Shown here in pieces: positions 43,628 to 51,219 of a stretch of 64,000 nucleotides of DNA (the stretch's first letter is position 1; every line of letters starts with the position of its first letter). The notes beneath the pieces are model-generated. The model searched no databases. It was not told the DNA's origin and saw only the letters and a list, made by a program, of their open reading frames with translations. Both the position numbers and the translations under genes were made by a program. Source of the DNA: Marinobacterium litorale DSM 23545 (GTDB taxonomy: Bacteria > Pseudomonadota > Gammaproteobacteria > Pseudomonadales > Balneatricaceae); contig NZ_AUAZ01000014.1 in NCBI RefSeq assembly GCF_000428985.1, positions 49,947 to 113,946 on the forward strand, written 5' to 3'.

Positions 43628-44503
43628 ATGATGGATCCTGATTACCTCCCGTTTCACGCCAACCCGAGCAAGCCTGAGTTCAAGGCACCGGCTGGCGCGG
43701 TAGACGCTCACTGCCACGTATTCGGCCCGGCGGACAAGTTTCCGTACCACCCGAAGCGTAAATACACCCCCTGTGACGCATCGAAAGATCAGCTGTTCAG
43801 CCTGCGCGATTACCTGGGTTTCTCCCGCAACGTGATTGTCCAAGCCTCCTGCCACGGCACCGATAACGCGGCGTTGGTGGATGCACTGGAAACCGCCGGT
43901 GAACTGGCTCGTGGCGTCGCTGTGGTAGACCCGGCGATCACCGTCGAAGAACTGGAAGCGATGGACAAGGCGGGGGTGCGCGCCGTGCGTTTTAACTTTG
44001 TTAAGCGCCTGGTTGATACCACGCCGAAAGAGGTGTTCCTGTCGATTGCCGAGAAGATCAAGCCGCTGGGCTGGCACATTGTTGTCTACTTTGAAGCGCC
44101 GGATATGGAAGAGCTGATCCCCTTCCTGAACGAGCTCGACACCACTATCGTGGTCGACCATATGGGCCGTCCGGATGTGACGAAAGGCGTTGATCACCCG
44201 GACTTCCAGCGTTTCATCGATTTCATGAACAGCAACGATAAGGTCTGGGTGAAAACCACCTGTCCTGAGCGTCTGACCCAGACGCCGCCGGATTACAGCG
44301 ACGTGGTACCGTTCATGAAGAAGCTGGTGGAGCTGTTCCCGGACCGCTGCCTGTGGGGCACCGACTGGCCGCATCCGAACATGAAATCCCATACCCCGGA
44401 TGACGGCAAACTGGTTGATGTCATCCCGCAGATCGCCCCCACCGAAGAACTCCAGCAAAAGCTGCTTGTCGATAACCCGATGCGGCTCTACTGGTCCCGA
44501 TAA
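43628..44503 (+). CDS. ligI: 2-pyrone-4,6-dicarboxylate hydrolase
   Basis: 291 residues, amidohydrolase superfamily. Signatures: VDAHCHVFGPADKFPYHPKRKY, VRFNFVKRLVDT, VVDHMGRPDVTKGVD and LWGTDWPHPNMKSHTPDDGKLVD with the catalytic Asp. The characterised Sphingobium LigI opens the pyrone lactone without a metal. The ATG at 43628 is chosen because homologs begin just before the FHANPSKP segment; an earlier in-frame reading overlaps ligU heavily. Confidence 0.95.
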   Translation: MMDPDYLPFHANPSKPEFKAPAGAVDAHCHVFGPADKFPYHPKRKYTPCDASKDQLFSLRDYLGFSRNVIVQASCHGTDNAALVDALETAGELARGVAVVDPAITVEELEAMDKAGVRAVRFNFVKRLVDTTPKEVFLSIAEKIKPLGWHIVVYFEAPDMEELIPFLNELDTTIVVDHMGRPDVTKGVDHPDFQRFIDFMNSNDKVWVKTTCPERLTQTPPDYSDVVPFMKKLVELFPDRCLWGTDWPHPNMKSHTPDDGKLVDVIPQIAPTEELQQKLLVDNPMRLYWSR

Positions 44504-44516
44504 AGGAGGACACCCG

Positions 44517-44876
44517 ATGTCTGAAGAGAACAAGATTTGGGGTACATATAAGTTTGATGGGCCCATGTCCACCAAGGGCTACCCGCTCAACAAGATGTGC
44601 TACTCCTTCAACGGTGCCGAAGGACGTGAAGAATTCAAGAAGGACGAAGCGGCCTACTGCGATAAGTTCGGCCTGACGCCGGAACAGAAAGAAGCGGTAC
44701 TCAAGCGCGACGTGATCGGCATGCTCAGAGCCGGTGGCAGTATCTACTACCTGGCCAAGTTCGCTGGCATTCTGGGCCTTAACGTCCAGGACGTGGGTGG
44801 CCTGCAGACCGGCAAGACAACCGAAGAGTTTCAGGCATATCTGGATAGTCAGGGGAGGGGCAAAAACAATGGCTAA
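44517..44876 (+). CDS. ligA: Protocatechuate 4,5-dioxygenase, alpha subunit
   Basis: 119 residues, all-helical small subunit that covers the active site of LigB. Typical sequence: KGYPLNKMCYSFNGAEGREEFKKDEAAYCDKFGLTPEQKEAVLKRD and GGSIYYLAKFAGILGLNVQDVG. Strong RBS AAAGGAGG. Eight-base overlap with ligB couples their translation, as expected for a 1:1 complex. Confidence 0.95.
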   Translation: MSEENKIWGTYKFDGPMSTKGYPLNKMCYSFNGAEGREEFKKDEAAYCDKFGLTPEQKEAVLKRDVIGMLRAGGSIYYLAKFAGILGLNVQDVGGLQTGKTTEEFQAYLDSQGRGKNNG

Positions 44877-45711
44877 GATTATCGGTGGTATTACGACCTC
44901 ACACATCCCGGCCATCGGCGTTGCCATGGATCGTGGTATTGAAGACACCCCGTACTGGAAAGACTTCTTTGCCGGTTACCCACCCATCCGCGAGTGGCTG
45001 AACAAAGAGAAGCCGGATATCGCCATCGTGTTCTACAACGATCACGGCCTGGAGATGTTCCTGGACAAGAAACCCACCTTCGCCATCGGCTGCGCACCGC
45101 AGTACGAAAACGCCGACGAAGGCTGGGGCATCGCCACGATTCCCCCGGTGACCGGTGAAACCGAGCTCTCCTGGCATATCGTCAACGAGCTGATCGAGAA
45201 CGACTTTGATCCCACCGTTTGTCAGGACATTAAAGTGGACCACGGCCTGACCGTGCCGCTCTCCCTGATGTACCCGGGCCGCAACTACCAGCACCTGAAG
45301 GTGATTCCGGTTTCAATCAACTGTGAACGTCACCCGATGCCCAAGCCGTCGCGCTGCTATGCATTTGGCCAGGCGATTGGCAGGGCGGTTGAGTCCTTCG
45401 CCGGTGATCAGAAAGTGGTTGTGTTCGGTACCGGTGGCCTCTCTCACCAGCTCGACGGTGAGCGTGCCGGCATCATCAATGCAGACTTCGATGAAGAGTG
45501 CATGGATAAGCTGGTCTCCGACCCGGAAGCACTGACCAAGTACACCAACGACGAGCTGACCGAAATTGCCGGTGCTCAGGGCGTTGAGCTGAACATGTGG
45601 ATCGCCATGCGCGGCTGCATGCTGGGTAAGGTCAAGGAAGTACACCGCAACTACGTGGCGCCGATCTCCAACACCGGTGCCGGCACCCAGTTGCTGCTCC
45701 CGGAAGACTGA
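44869..45711 (+). CDS. ligB: Protocatechuate 4,5-dioxygenase, beta subunit
   Basis: 280 residues, type II extradiol dioxygenase. Iron ligands are two His (TSHIPAIG near residue 12 and YNDHGLEMF near 60) and a late Glu in the VELNMWIAMRG region; the catalytic acid/base His is in FGTGGLSHQLDGE. Fe(II) and oxygen cleave protocatechuate between C4 and C5. Last gene of the lig operon, followed by a terminator. Confidence 0.95.
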   Translation: MAKIIGGITTSHIPAIGVAMDRGIEDTPYWKDFFAGYPPIREWLNKEKPDIAIVFYNDHGLEMFLDKKPTFAIGCAPQYENADEGWGIATIPPVTGETELSWHIVNELIENDFDPTVCQDIKVDHGLTVPLSLMYPGRNYQHLKVIPVSINCERHPMPKPSRCYAFGQAIGRAVESFAGDQKVVVFGTGGLSHQLDGERAGIINADFDEECMDKLVSDPEALTKYTNDELTEIAGAQGVELNMWIAMRGCMLGKVKEVHRNYVAPISNTGAGTQLLLPED

Positions 45712-45762
45712 GTCAGGCTCATTTCTGGCAGGTAGCATGTGGAGTGCGCCAGAAGTGATTCA

Positions 45763-45792
45763 GGCGGTGCCCGAAAGGGCGCCGCTTTTTTA
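45763..45792 (+). terminator. Terminator of the lig operon
   Basis: GGCGGTGCCC-GAAA-GGGCGCCGC stem followed by six Ts. Confidence 0.9.
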
Positions 45793-45844
45793 TAGCCAAA
45801 AGAAGGTAAACTACACCCTATCAATATTGGCTCCTGAGCACCTT

Positions 45845-46366
45845 ATGTCAGATTCTCACTCGGTTATCATCGGACTCTGTAACCCGAAAAGCCCCACCAA
45901 CGTGGGCGCTGTGCTGCGCGCTGCCGGCTGCTACCAGGCAGGTGAGGTGCGCTACAACGGCGAGCGTTTCGCCCGCGCCGCCAAATTCAGTACCGATACC
46001 AAGAACCGTCGCCTTGATATCCCGCTCACCCAGGCCGATGACCTGTTGCAGGACATCCCACCAGATACTCAGGTGGTCTGCATCGAGTTTGCAGAAGGCG
46101 CCCAGCCGCTTCCCGGCTTTACCCACCCGGACCGCGCCATCTACATCTTCGGCCCCGAAGATGGCTCCATCCCCCAACAGCTTGTCGACCGCGCTCATCA
46201 TGTGGTTTATATCCCGACTATCGGCTGCATGAACCTGGCCGCCACCGTCAATGTCGTGCTCTACGACCGCCTGGCCAAAGCCAACCTGCCCATCGACCAT
46301 GCCGAACGCATCGCCACCAGCCGGGATATCAATAACCGCTTAGTAGCGCGGCCTGGGAGCAGGTGA
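45845..46366 (+). CDS. RNA methyltransferase, SpoU/TrmH (SPOUT) family
   Basis: 173 residues with the three SPOUT motifs: PKSPTNVGAVLRAAGCYQA (motif 1), YIFGPEDGSIPQQLVDRA (motif 2) and VYIPTIGCMNLAATVNVVLYDRLAK (motif 3), which form the trefoil knot that binds S-adenosylmethionine. It is a single-domain protein of TrmL-like size and so probably 2'-O-methylates a tRNA, but the target is uncertain. Its end abuts the integrase remnant. Confidence 0.9.
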   Translation: MSDSHSVIIGLCNPKSPTNVGAVLRAAGCYQAGEVRYNGERFARAAKFSTDTKNRRLDIPLTQADDLLQDIPPDTQVVCIEFAEGAQPLPGFTHPDRAIYIFGPEDGSIPQQLVDRAHHVVYIPTIGCMNLAATVNVVLYDRLAKANLPIDHAERIATSRDINNRLVARPGSR

Positions 46367-46369
46367 TCA

Positions 46370-46590
46370 AAGATCGAGAGACTTTTTTAACCGCCTTCTG
46401 CAAACGGACTCATGCGTACGATAGCGTCGCATAACGCCACTGCGCGGGTCCTGTGCCAGCCGGGCGCTGGGAAAGAGAAACTGCCACTCCCAGTTGGCAG
46501 CGGCTTTAGGCCATTTGCGAGATAAAGCATCCGGCAGCCACACCTCGCCATACCCTTGGGCTAAATCCCGGTCGTGCACTGTTAGTCCAA
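46370..46590 (-). pseudogene. Integron integrase (intI) remnant
   Basis: Minus-strand fragment coding for about 70 residues that match the IntI-specific middle of integron integrases: [23 protein letters not shown] then [20 protein letters not shown] and RRYRTHESV. The part ahead of VHDRDL and everything after ESV is gone. Just after ESV the reading frame changes: the expected QKAVKKV continues in another frame, so there is a one-base indel before truncation at the methyltransferase stop. No catalytic Arg/His/Tyr box remains, so it cannot be active. It points away from the cassettes on its right, the normal integron layout. Confidence 0.85.
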
Positions 46591-46888
46591 CGGCGTCTTG
46601 GGCTCGTCGCCGACGATGATGCCGGACTGAGGTTGGGCGGGATCTGACATCACGGCACTACTGAGGTAGTGCCGGGCTTTGAGCTGCCAGTATCATGGAC
46701 GTTGTTGTCAAACCGCGCTAGATTTGAGGTATTCAGGAGAAACAGGAAGCGCGACATGGCCATTGAGGGCTCAGGGAACACCGTCATAGAAGGTTACATG
46801 ATGCTGCGAGCATCCTGTGGCCACATACCCTTGAAAAGCTTTTCCCTTATTAATAGAAGCCGTTGCCATGCGGATGGGCGCTTGAGTT
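46591..46888. other. Degraded region between the intI remnant and the first cassette
   Basis: About 300 bases where attI and the integrase N-terminus would be expected. It has a CGGCACTAC-TGAG-GTAGTGCCG hairpin (46653-46674) and only weak short open frames; no attI could be recognised. Confidence 0.5.
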
Positions 46889-46943
46889 CAACAGACATTT
46901 ATACGGTCTGCGGAGCAGACCGTATAAATGCTTAGCTGTTATG
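46889..46943 (+). repeat. attC-like site 1
   Basis: AACAG, one base, a 16-base arm (46896-46911), a three-base loop, the perfect complement (46915-46930), a five-base CTTAG spacer, then CTGTT. The outer AACAG/CTGTT pair and the inner arms separated by an unpaired spacer reproduce the R''-L''-L'-R' fold of short attC sites; the G-TT crossover is just before cassette 1. The 3' box (GTTATGT) departs from consensus. A plain hairpin terminator is the alternative. Confidence 0.55.
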
Positions 46944-46962
46944 TTTGAAAAGGAGTAGTGAA

Positions 46963-47598
46963 TTGCCAATCCCCATAACCTTCTACGTCAACGAGGCTAT
47001 TGGCGTTGAAGCGGTACAAAGCCTTTGCGGGGAGTTGGAGTCGGCGGGGTTTGGTCTGTCGTTTACAGAATATCCAAACCGCCCAGCAGCAGCACTCGAA
47101 TGGCTTCTGCCTACAGGCGTCGTCTTCTTCATGGCGAAGAAATATCTCGAAACCCTTGCTGAAGCAGCGGCAAAAGATCACTACCCAGCAATAAAGAGCT
47201 TCATCACTGAAAAAATCCAGCCTCGCTTCATTGGGCCGGATGCCGAAAAAATGGTCATGATGATGCCTGGAGGGAACGTAAAAGATACGGGGCCTTTCTC
47301 TAGAACATTCTCGGTATCAACGAAGGTTTCAAATTCGCTCATGTCAATCGAAGTCAAACTGCTGTTTAAAGAAAACACAGAGCCCGAGGAATTAACTGAA
47401 GGGCTTTCTGCATTCTCAAAGCTGTTTTCACAGCACGAGGAAGGCGAACTGATGGAGAAGCTTATCGCAATGGATCAGGGAAGGTCTTGGGCCAAAGTGG
47501 TTTGGTTCAATCCCGAGAGCAAAGCAATAGAATTAATAGATGCAGTGCAAAGTGGCAAGGAGAAGCGGTTGGTCTCCAAGAGTGTCGAGCGAACATAA
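46963..47598 (+). CDS. Integron-cassette hypothetical protein 1
   Basis: 211 residues from the TTG at 46963, which has AAAAGGAG seven bases upstream (an earlier TTG at 46945 would overlap it). Soluble, mixed alpha/beta composition, starting LPIPITFYVNEAIGVEAVQ, no signal peptide or membrane helix, no recognised motif. The sequence is more AT-rich than the lig genes. Its stop lies inside the start of attC-like site 2, as is usual for cassettes. Confidence 0.75.
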   Translation: MPIPITFYVNEAIGVEAVQSLCGELESAGFGLSFTEYPNRPAAALEWLLPTGVVFFMAKKYLETLAEAAAKDHYPAIKSFITEKIQPRFIGPDAEKMVMMMPGGNVKDTGPFSRTFSVSTKVSNSLMSIEVKLLFKENTEPEELTEGLSAFSKLFSQHEEGELMEKLIAMDQGRSWAKVVWFNPESKAIELIDAVQSGKEKRLVSKSVERT

Positions 47599-47680
47599 CA
47601 AGTAGCTCTTGTCGTTCGTCACTTTGTTCCTCACTGGGAGGCCCGGCTTCGCCGTGCGCCCCAAAGCATGGGCGTTAGGC
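47594..47680 (+). repeat. attC-like site 2
   Basis: Starts CATAACAAG at the cassette 1 stop and ends GCGTTAGGC (GTTAGGC matches the GTTRRRY consensus exactly). The interior TCGTTCG...CTTTG...CTCACTGGGA is the sequence typical of many proteobacterial attC sites and recurs in site 3. Confidence 0.8.
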
Positions 47681-48268
47681 ATGATTAACTTCAACATCCA
47701 CACAGATAAAATAGAGTCAATCGAGGAACACAAGCTTCCTCTGATCGAAGCTATAAAAGAGCTAAAAAGTGCTGACAGAGCCTATGAAAGGATGATACGG
47801 GTTGGAGTCGGCAGCTTTTTTGAGTATGAAGCAGCATGGCGAGATTTTCTGCACGCGATTGATCGTGTATGGAATAAGACGGCTGCTAGATGCAAAAACG
47901 AAGTTAAATGGCCAAAGCTAAAATCCAAGTATGAAGGTCTCCGGAAAAACGACCCTCTACTAAAATATATAATTCAGGCTAGAAATGTAAGTGAGCATAC
48001 GATATCTCCTGTTGTTAAAGATTGGAATGCTAATTTAAGGGCAAGACCTACAAAAAATGGAATTCAATTTGACTGGAACCATTGGGATAGGCCGCTGCTA
48101 CCTGTTACTAATAGAGGTACGACATTTCTTCCTCCAAAAAAACATTTGGGAAAGCCGATGAATTTTTATATGAGGAGTGGGCAAGAAGAACCCAAAATAG
48201 TTGCTGAATGCGCTATGTATTTTTATTTGGAAATGCTTAATGAAGTTGGAAAAGAGGTTTTTGGATAG
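47681..48268 (+). CDS. Integron-cassette hypothetical protein 2
   Basis: 195 residues; the ATG directly follows the GTTAGGC of attC-like site 2, the tight spacing typical of cassettes. AT-rich with AAA/ATA-rich codons. The protein is basic, soluble, with a helical N-terminus (HKLPLIEAIKELKSADRAYERM) and a central YIIQARNVSEHTISPVV block. Not recognised beyond that; the RNVSEHT piece resembles uncharacterised HEPN-like or AbiV-type helical proteins, but this is weak. Confidence 0.75.
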   Translation: MINFNIHTDKIESIEEHKLPLIEAIKELKSADRAYERMIRVGVGSFFEYEAAWRDFLHAIDRVWNKTAARCKNEVKWPKLKSKYEGLRKNDPLLKYIIQARNVSEHTISPVVKDWNANLRARPTKNGIQFDWNHWDRPLLPVTNRGTTFLPPKKHLGKPMNFYMRSGQEEPKIVAECAMYFYLEMLNEVGKEVFG

Positions 48269-48269
48269 T

Positions 48270-48357
48270 AATGCCCAATAATTCGTTGAAAATCGTTCGC
48301 TTTGCTCACTGGGACCTCAAGAGCTACGCTCTTTCGGCTTTTTAACGACGCGTTAAT
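48270..48357 (+). repeat. attC-like site 3
   Basis: GCCCAAT near the left end (RYYYAAC-like) and GCGTTAAT at the right; interior TCGTTCGCTTTGCTCACTGG parallels site 2, with GTTGAAAA / TTTTTAAC complementary near the outer arms and AAGAGC/GCTCTT inside. Confidence 0.72.
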
Positions 48358-48368
48358 GGATGCATTAA

Positions 48369-48683
48369 ATGGATTATGTCGAGATTGAGTTAACTCAGGG
48401 TAATATCAACAATAACCATCTATACCTATCGTCGGTAATCGAGTTCTTTCCAAAAGACTCGATTGGTGGCAGCAACGAAAGCAGCTTAGCCCATAGACTT
48501 TTGGAAGTTCATAGTGGCATTGCATCCCCTGTGCGCACTGATATAGCTGGTGATAAGAAAATATTTCGTCGTCGCTCATGGGTAGGTGAGTTCTTTGAAG
48601 TTCATGGCTTGGTGGCTGGTGATTGGGTAGTAATCGAGAAAACGGGTGCTGATCGTTATCATGTTTATCCGAAGCGAAAATAA
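48369..48683 (+). CDS. Small B3/EcoRII-like hypothetical protein in cassette 3
   Basis: 104 residues. The pattern of NNHLYLSSVIEFFPKDSIGG, VRTDIAGDKKIFRRR, FFEVHGLVAGDWVVIEKTGADRYHVYPK fits the small beta-barrel proteins that resemble the B3/EcoRII N-terminal DNA-binding fold; such proteins are often neighbours of restriction or methylation genes. DNA binding is inferred from that resemblance only. The ATG is 12 bases after attC-like site 3. Confidence 0.72.
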   Translation: MDYVEIELTQGNINNNHLYLSSVIEFFPKDSIGGSNESSLAHRLLEVHSGIASPVRTDIAGDKKIFRRRSWVGEFFEVHGLVAGDWVVIEKTGADRYHVYPKRK

Positions 48684-48849
48684 TATTTTAAAAAGACTCT
48701 AAATTACGAGCGATTAGTGAAAATTATCAGGCCATTTTGCCACTACGAGTAATGCATAATCAGCCGCTGTTGCCTGAAAGTTTCTGTACCGTTTTGCGGC
48801 TTTAAAATAGCCGTAAGGCTCCGCATATACATCTACAAGGAGGTAGCAC
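48684..48849. other. Non-coding gap after cassette 3
   Basis: 166 bases, AT-rich. No attC-like end could be recognised, so the boundary of the integron remnant is placed here with reservation. RBS AAGGAGGTAGCAC at the end serves the next gene. Confidence 0.4.
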
Positions 48850-49137
48850 ATGAAGTGCCCACACTGTTCAAAATCAGTGAGCCTTTTCTCAAAGAAAATG
48901 AATAAGTTTGGGAAAGAAAAGGTCTGTCCGGAATGCCAGAAACCGTTACAGCTTACCGTAAGCCTGAAAGTGGCAGCCATCCTAATAATCCCGAGTATTG
49001 CCGTTGCGCTATTGCTTAAACCCGTTTTTGTAAATGTAGGCCTTAGTGGTTATTTGGTAACAGGATTATGCACAGGCGTTTTGGTATTGCTTTCATTGAG
49101 GATAAAGGCGCCGTTAGCTAAGTCAGAAGGAGATTGA
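48850..49137 (+). CDS. Zinc-ribbon membrane protein
   Basis: 95 residues. N-terminal zinc ribbon CPHCSKSVSLFSK ... KVCPECQKPLQL (two CPxC pairs) followed by two predicted membrane helices (ILIIPSIAVALLLKPVF and VTGLCTGVLVLLSL). It matches a family of small zinc-ribbon membrane proteins in gammaproteobacteria without known function. Strong RBS; its stop is one base before the next gene. Confidence 0.8.
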   Translation: MKCPHCSKSVSLFSKKMNKFGKEKVCPECQKPLQLTVSLKVAAILIIPSIAVALLLKPVFVNVGLSGYLVTGLCTGVLVLLSLRIKAPLAKSEGD

Positions 49138-49138
49138 A

Positions 49139-49480
49139 ATGGGAGCGGGAGGAGAGGCCAATCACGAATTGGGAATTGCAAAGCGTGATATCGAAAACGT
49201 ATCCAGCAGTCGCATTAGTAGCGACCCGCACAATGTTCAAACGCAATGGTCGCAACGTTATATGGGAGAGCGCCTATTGGGAATGAGTCTGTCCCTGGTA
49301 TTTATAGTATTAGCTATGGTTTGGTTTTTCGATACTCCTTCACTTTATCGATATAGTGTTAGCGCAGGTGTACTGATTTTATTCATATTGGCTTTGGTCA
49401 TGAAGGTGTCGCGTAGAAAACGACTGAAGCGAATTAGAGCGCAGCACCTCAGAGAGCTTGAAGAGCAATCAAGAAATTGA
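49139..49480 (+). CDS. Hypothetical membrane protein
   Basis: 113 residues; RBS AGAAGGAG. Soluble N-terminal half with Asn/Ser-rich sequence, two predicted membrane helices (LSLVFIVLAMVWFFD, YSVSAGVLILFILALVMKV) and a highly basic tail (SRRKRLKRIRAQHLRELEEQ). Translationally linked to the zinc-ribbon protein, suggesting that they act together. No recognised family. Confidence 0.72.
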   Translation: MGAGGEANHELGIAKRDIENVSSSRISSDPHNVQTQWSQRYMGERLLGMSLSLVFIVLAMVWFFDTPSLYRYSVSAGVLILFILALVMKVSRRKRLKRIRAQHLRELEEQSRN

Positions 49481-49481
49481 A

Positions 49482-49649
49482 ATGGCTAACAATTATAACG
49501 TTTACTTACCTCTAGGGCCGAGGCTAAAATTTTCGATTTTCGCCTATTGTGTGCCTCATCTCGCACAAAAGGACGACTATAAAATAGCGTATTTTGAAGA
49601 GTCTTCTGATTTTAAAAGAGTTAAAATTCGTGAAATTCAGATAAATTAA
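49482..49649 (+). CDS. Possible small protein
   Basis: 55 residues starting one base after the preceding stop, charged (YKIAYFEESSDFKRVKIREIQIN). No domain is recognised and it may not be a gene. Confidence 0.3.
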   Translation: MANNYNVYLPLGPRLKFSIFAYCVPHLAQKDDYKIAYFEESSDFKRVKIREIQIN

Positions 49650-49676
49650 ATTGTTTTTCGCGAATAGGAACATGAT

Positions 49677-50180
49677 ATGAATGAGCCAATGCTTTATATC
49701 TTTTCCGGGCTGCCAGGCGTTGGTAAATCAACCCTCGCTAAAGCGTTGGCGAAGAGAATCGGCGCTGTGTATTTAAGAGTTGATACGGTAGAACAGGCCA
49801 TTAGAGATTTGTGTGACGTTCAGGTTGAAGGGGAGGGGTATTCTCTTTCATATCGATTGGCCTCTGATAATTTAAAGATTGGCAACGATGTTGTGGCTGA
49901 CTCTTGTAACCCTATCAAGTTGTCTCGTATGGAATGGGTTCAGGTGGCGGAAAAGTCAGGCGCTTATTTTCTCAATATTGAGATGGTCTGTTCCGACCGG
50001 TCGGAGCATCGGCAAAGAGTGGAAACACGGGCACCGGAGGTTGAGGGGTTGACGTTGCCCACCTGGGAGCAGGTGAAAAAGCGTGAATATCATTCATGGC
50101 ATTGTAGTAGGATGGTGATCGATACGGCATCCCGGTCTGTTCATGAGTGCGTGGAGCAGATTATGGAGTATGCCCGGTAA
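49677..50180 (+). CDS. AAA/P-loop kinase-like protein
   Basis: 167 residues. Walker A GLPGVGKST at residues about 11-19, then AVYLRVDTVEQAI with an Asp typical of the AAA_33/zeta-toxin-like and small-molecule kinase clade, VVADSCNP and an Arg-containing lid region (RQRVETRAPEVEG). It probably phosphorylates a small molecule, but the substrate is unknown. AT-rich for its surroundings; not necessarily a cassette. Confidence 0.8.
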   Translation: MNEPMLYIFSGLPGVGKSTLAKALAKRIGAVYLRVDTVEQAIRDLCDVQVEGEGYSLSYRLASDNLKIGNDVVADSCNPIKLSRMEWVQVAEKSGAYFLNIEMVCSDRSEHRQRVETRAPEVEGLTLPTWEQVKKREYHSWHCSRMVIDTASRSVHECVEQIMEYAR

Positions 50181-50223
50181 ATCGCATGTGATTGTGTCCA
50201 GATAACATCCTGGTAGTCTGAGA

Positions 50224-51147
50224 ATGAACGCTAAATACAAGAGACGTATAGATGATGTCCTTACCTATATCGGTGAGAATCTTGATAGGAAAATATCACT
50301 TGCCGAGGTTGCAGCAGTCAGTAACTTCTCGCCCTATCATTTTCATCGTATTTTTACCGGTATCGTTGGCGAAACCGTTAATGACTACATCGCTCGGAGA
50401 AGGTTGGAGCGTGCGGTCAATCTGTTGATCTTTAAACCGAAAATTTCTGTTACAAAAATCGCTTTGGATTGTGGTTTTTCCTCTTCGGCTAACTTTTCAA
50501 AGGCGGTAAAGCTTCATTTTGGCTTCAGCCCTTCAGAGATTAGAAACCCCGTCGCGATTAATGATAGCAAGATTGGAAAAATATATAGCAAGTATGGAAA
50601 AGATTTTAACCCGGCTGATTTATATCCTGCTCGCACCACTTATGAGCTGAACAGTTCAACTAAAACTGAGGATATCAATATGAATGTCGAGGTTAGGGAC
50701 TTAGGTCCATTACGCATATGTACGCTGTCTTCTGAGCGTGGTTACGAGTCGGATTCCATCTTTCAGGCCTGGGATAAGTTGATAGCCTGGGCTATCAATA
50801 AAGGGATTCCCGCAGAAGAGCAGCAGCGCTTTGCCTTTGCCTTTGATAATCCAACGGTTACGCCAACCGATAAGTGCCGGTACGATGCGTCGATTGTTGT
50901 GGGTGAACATGTACAGGTTAGTCCCCCGTTTTCTGTGTCGGAGATTCCTGAGGGCCGGTATGCGGTGCTTCATTTCAAGGGAAACCCGGAGGACACGCTG
51001 AGTGCCCAGCTGAGTATCTATTCGAACTGGTTGCCTGATAGTGGGTTCGAGCCGGACCACTTTCCGATGTTGGAGCGTTATCTGAATGACGTGCGTGTCG
51101 ATGGTTTCATTGAGCTGGAGATCTACGTAAAACTTAAGGACGTTTAA
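50224..51147 (+). CDS. AraC-family regulator with GyrI-like effector domain
   Basis: 307 residues. N-terminal AraC HTH pair (IGENLDRKISLAEVAAVSNFSPYHFHRIFTGIVGETVNDYIARRRLERA and KIALDCGFSSSANFSKAVKLHFGFSPSEIR) and C-terminal GyrI/effector-binding domain (VEVRDLGPLRICTLSSERGYE ... GRYAVLHFKGNPEDTLSAQLSIYSNWLP ... RYLNDVRVDGFIELEIYVKL). The same architecture as Rob/SbmC-type regulators that sense drugs or toxic small molecules. No divergent target gene is visible. Confidence 0.9.
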   Translation: MNAKYKRRIDDVLTYIGENLDRKISLAEVAAVSNFSPYHFHRIFTGIVGETVNDYIARRRLERAVNLLIFKPKISVTKIALDCGFSSSANFSKAVKLHFGFSPSEIRNPVAINDSKIGKIYSKYGKDFNPADLYPARTTYELNSSTKTEDINMNVEVRDLGPLRICTLSSERGYESDSIFQAWDKLIAWAINKGIPAEEQQRFAFAFDNPTVTPTDKCRYDASIVVGEHVQVSPPFSVSEIPEGRYAVLHFKGNPEDTLSAQLSIYSNWLPDSGFEPDHFPMLERYLNDVRVDGFIELEIYVKLKDV

Positions 51148-51163
51148 CGCATCAAGGGGCAGT

Positions 51164-51198
51164 GAGAACAACATGGTCAACCTGACTCTGTTGTTCTC
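51164..51198. terminator. Hairpin between convergent genes
   Basis: Ten-base arms GAGAACAACA / TGTTGTTCTC, 15-base loop, no T run; a weak terminator between the AraC gene and the tautomerase gene. Confidence 0.5.
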
Positions 51199-51219
51199 GC
51201 GGCTTAGTGGCGCTGTTTA

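Noticed and set aside
46582..46650. Minus-strand 22-residue ORF starting [10 protein letters not shown]
   Set aside because: Very short and without a homolog I recognise; it lies where the integrase N-terminus has decayed.
46669..46935. Plus-strand 88-residue ORF upstream of cassette 1
   Set aside because: It runs across the palindrome of attC-like site 1, has no convincing start context and no recognisable domain.
49474..49500. Possible fourth attC start (GGCTAACAA)
   Set aside because: No matching right-hand box within 150 bases and it overlaps possible coding sequence.
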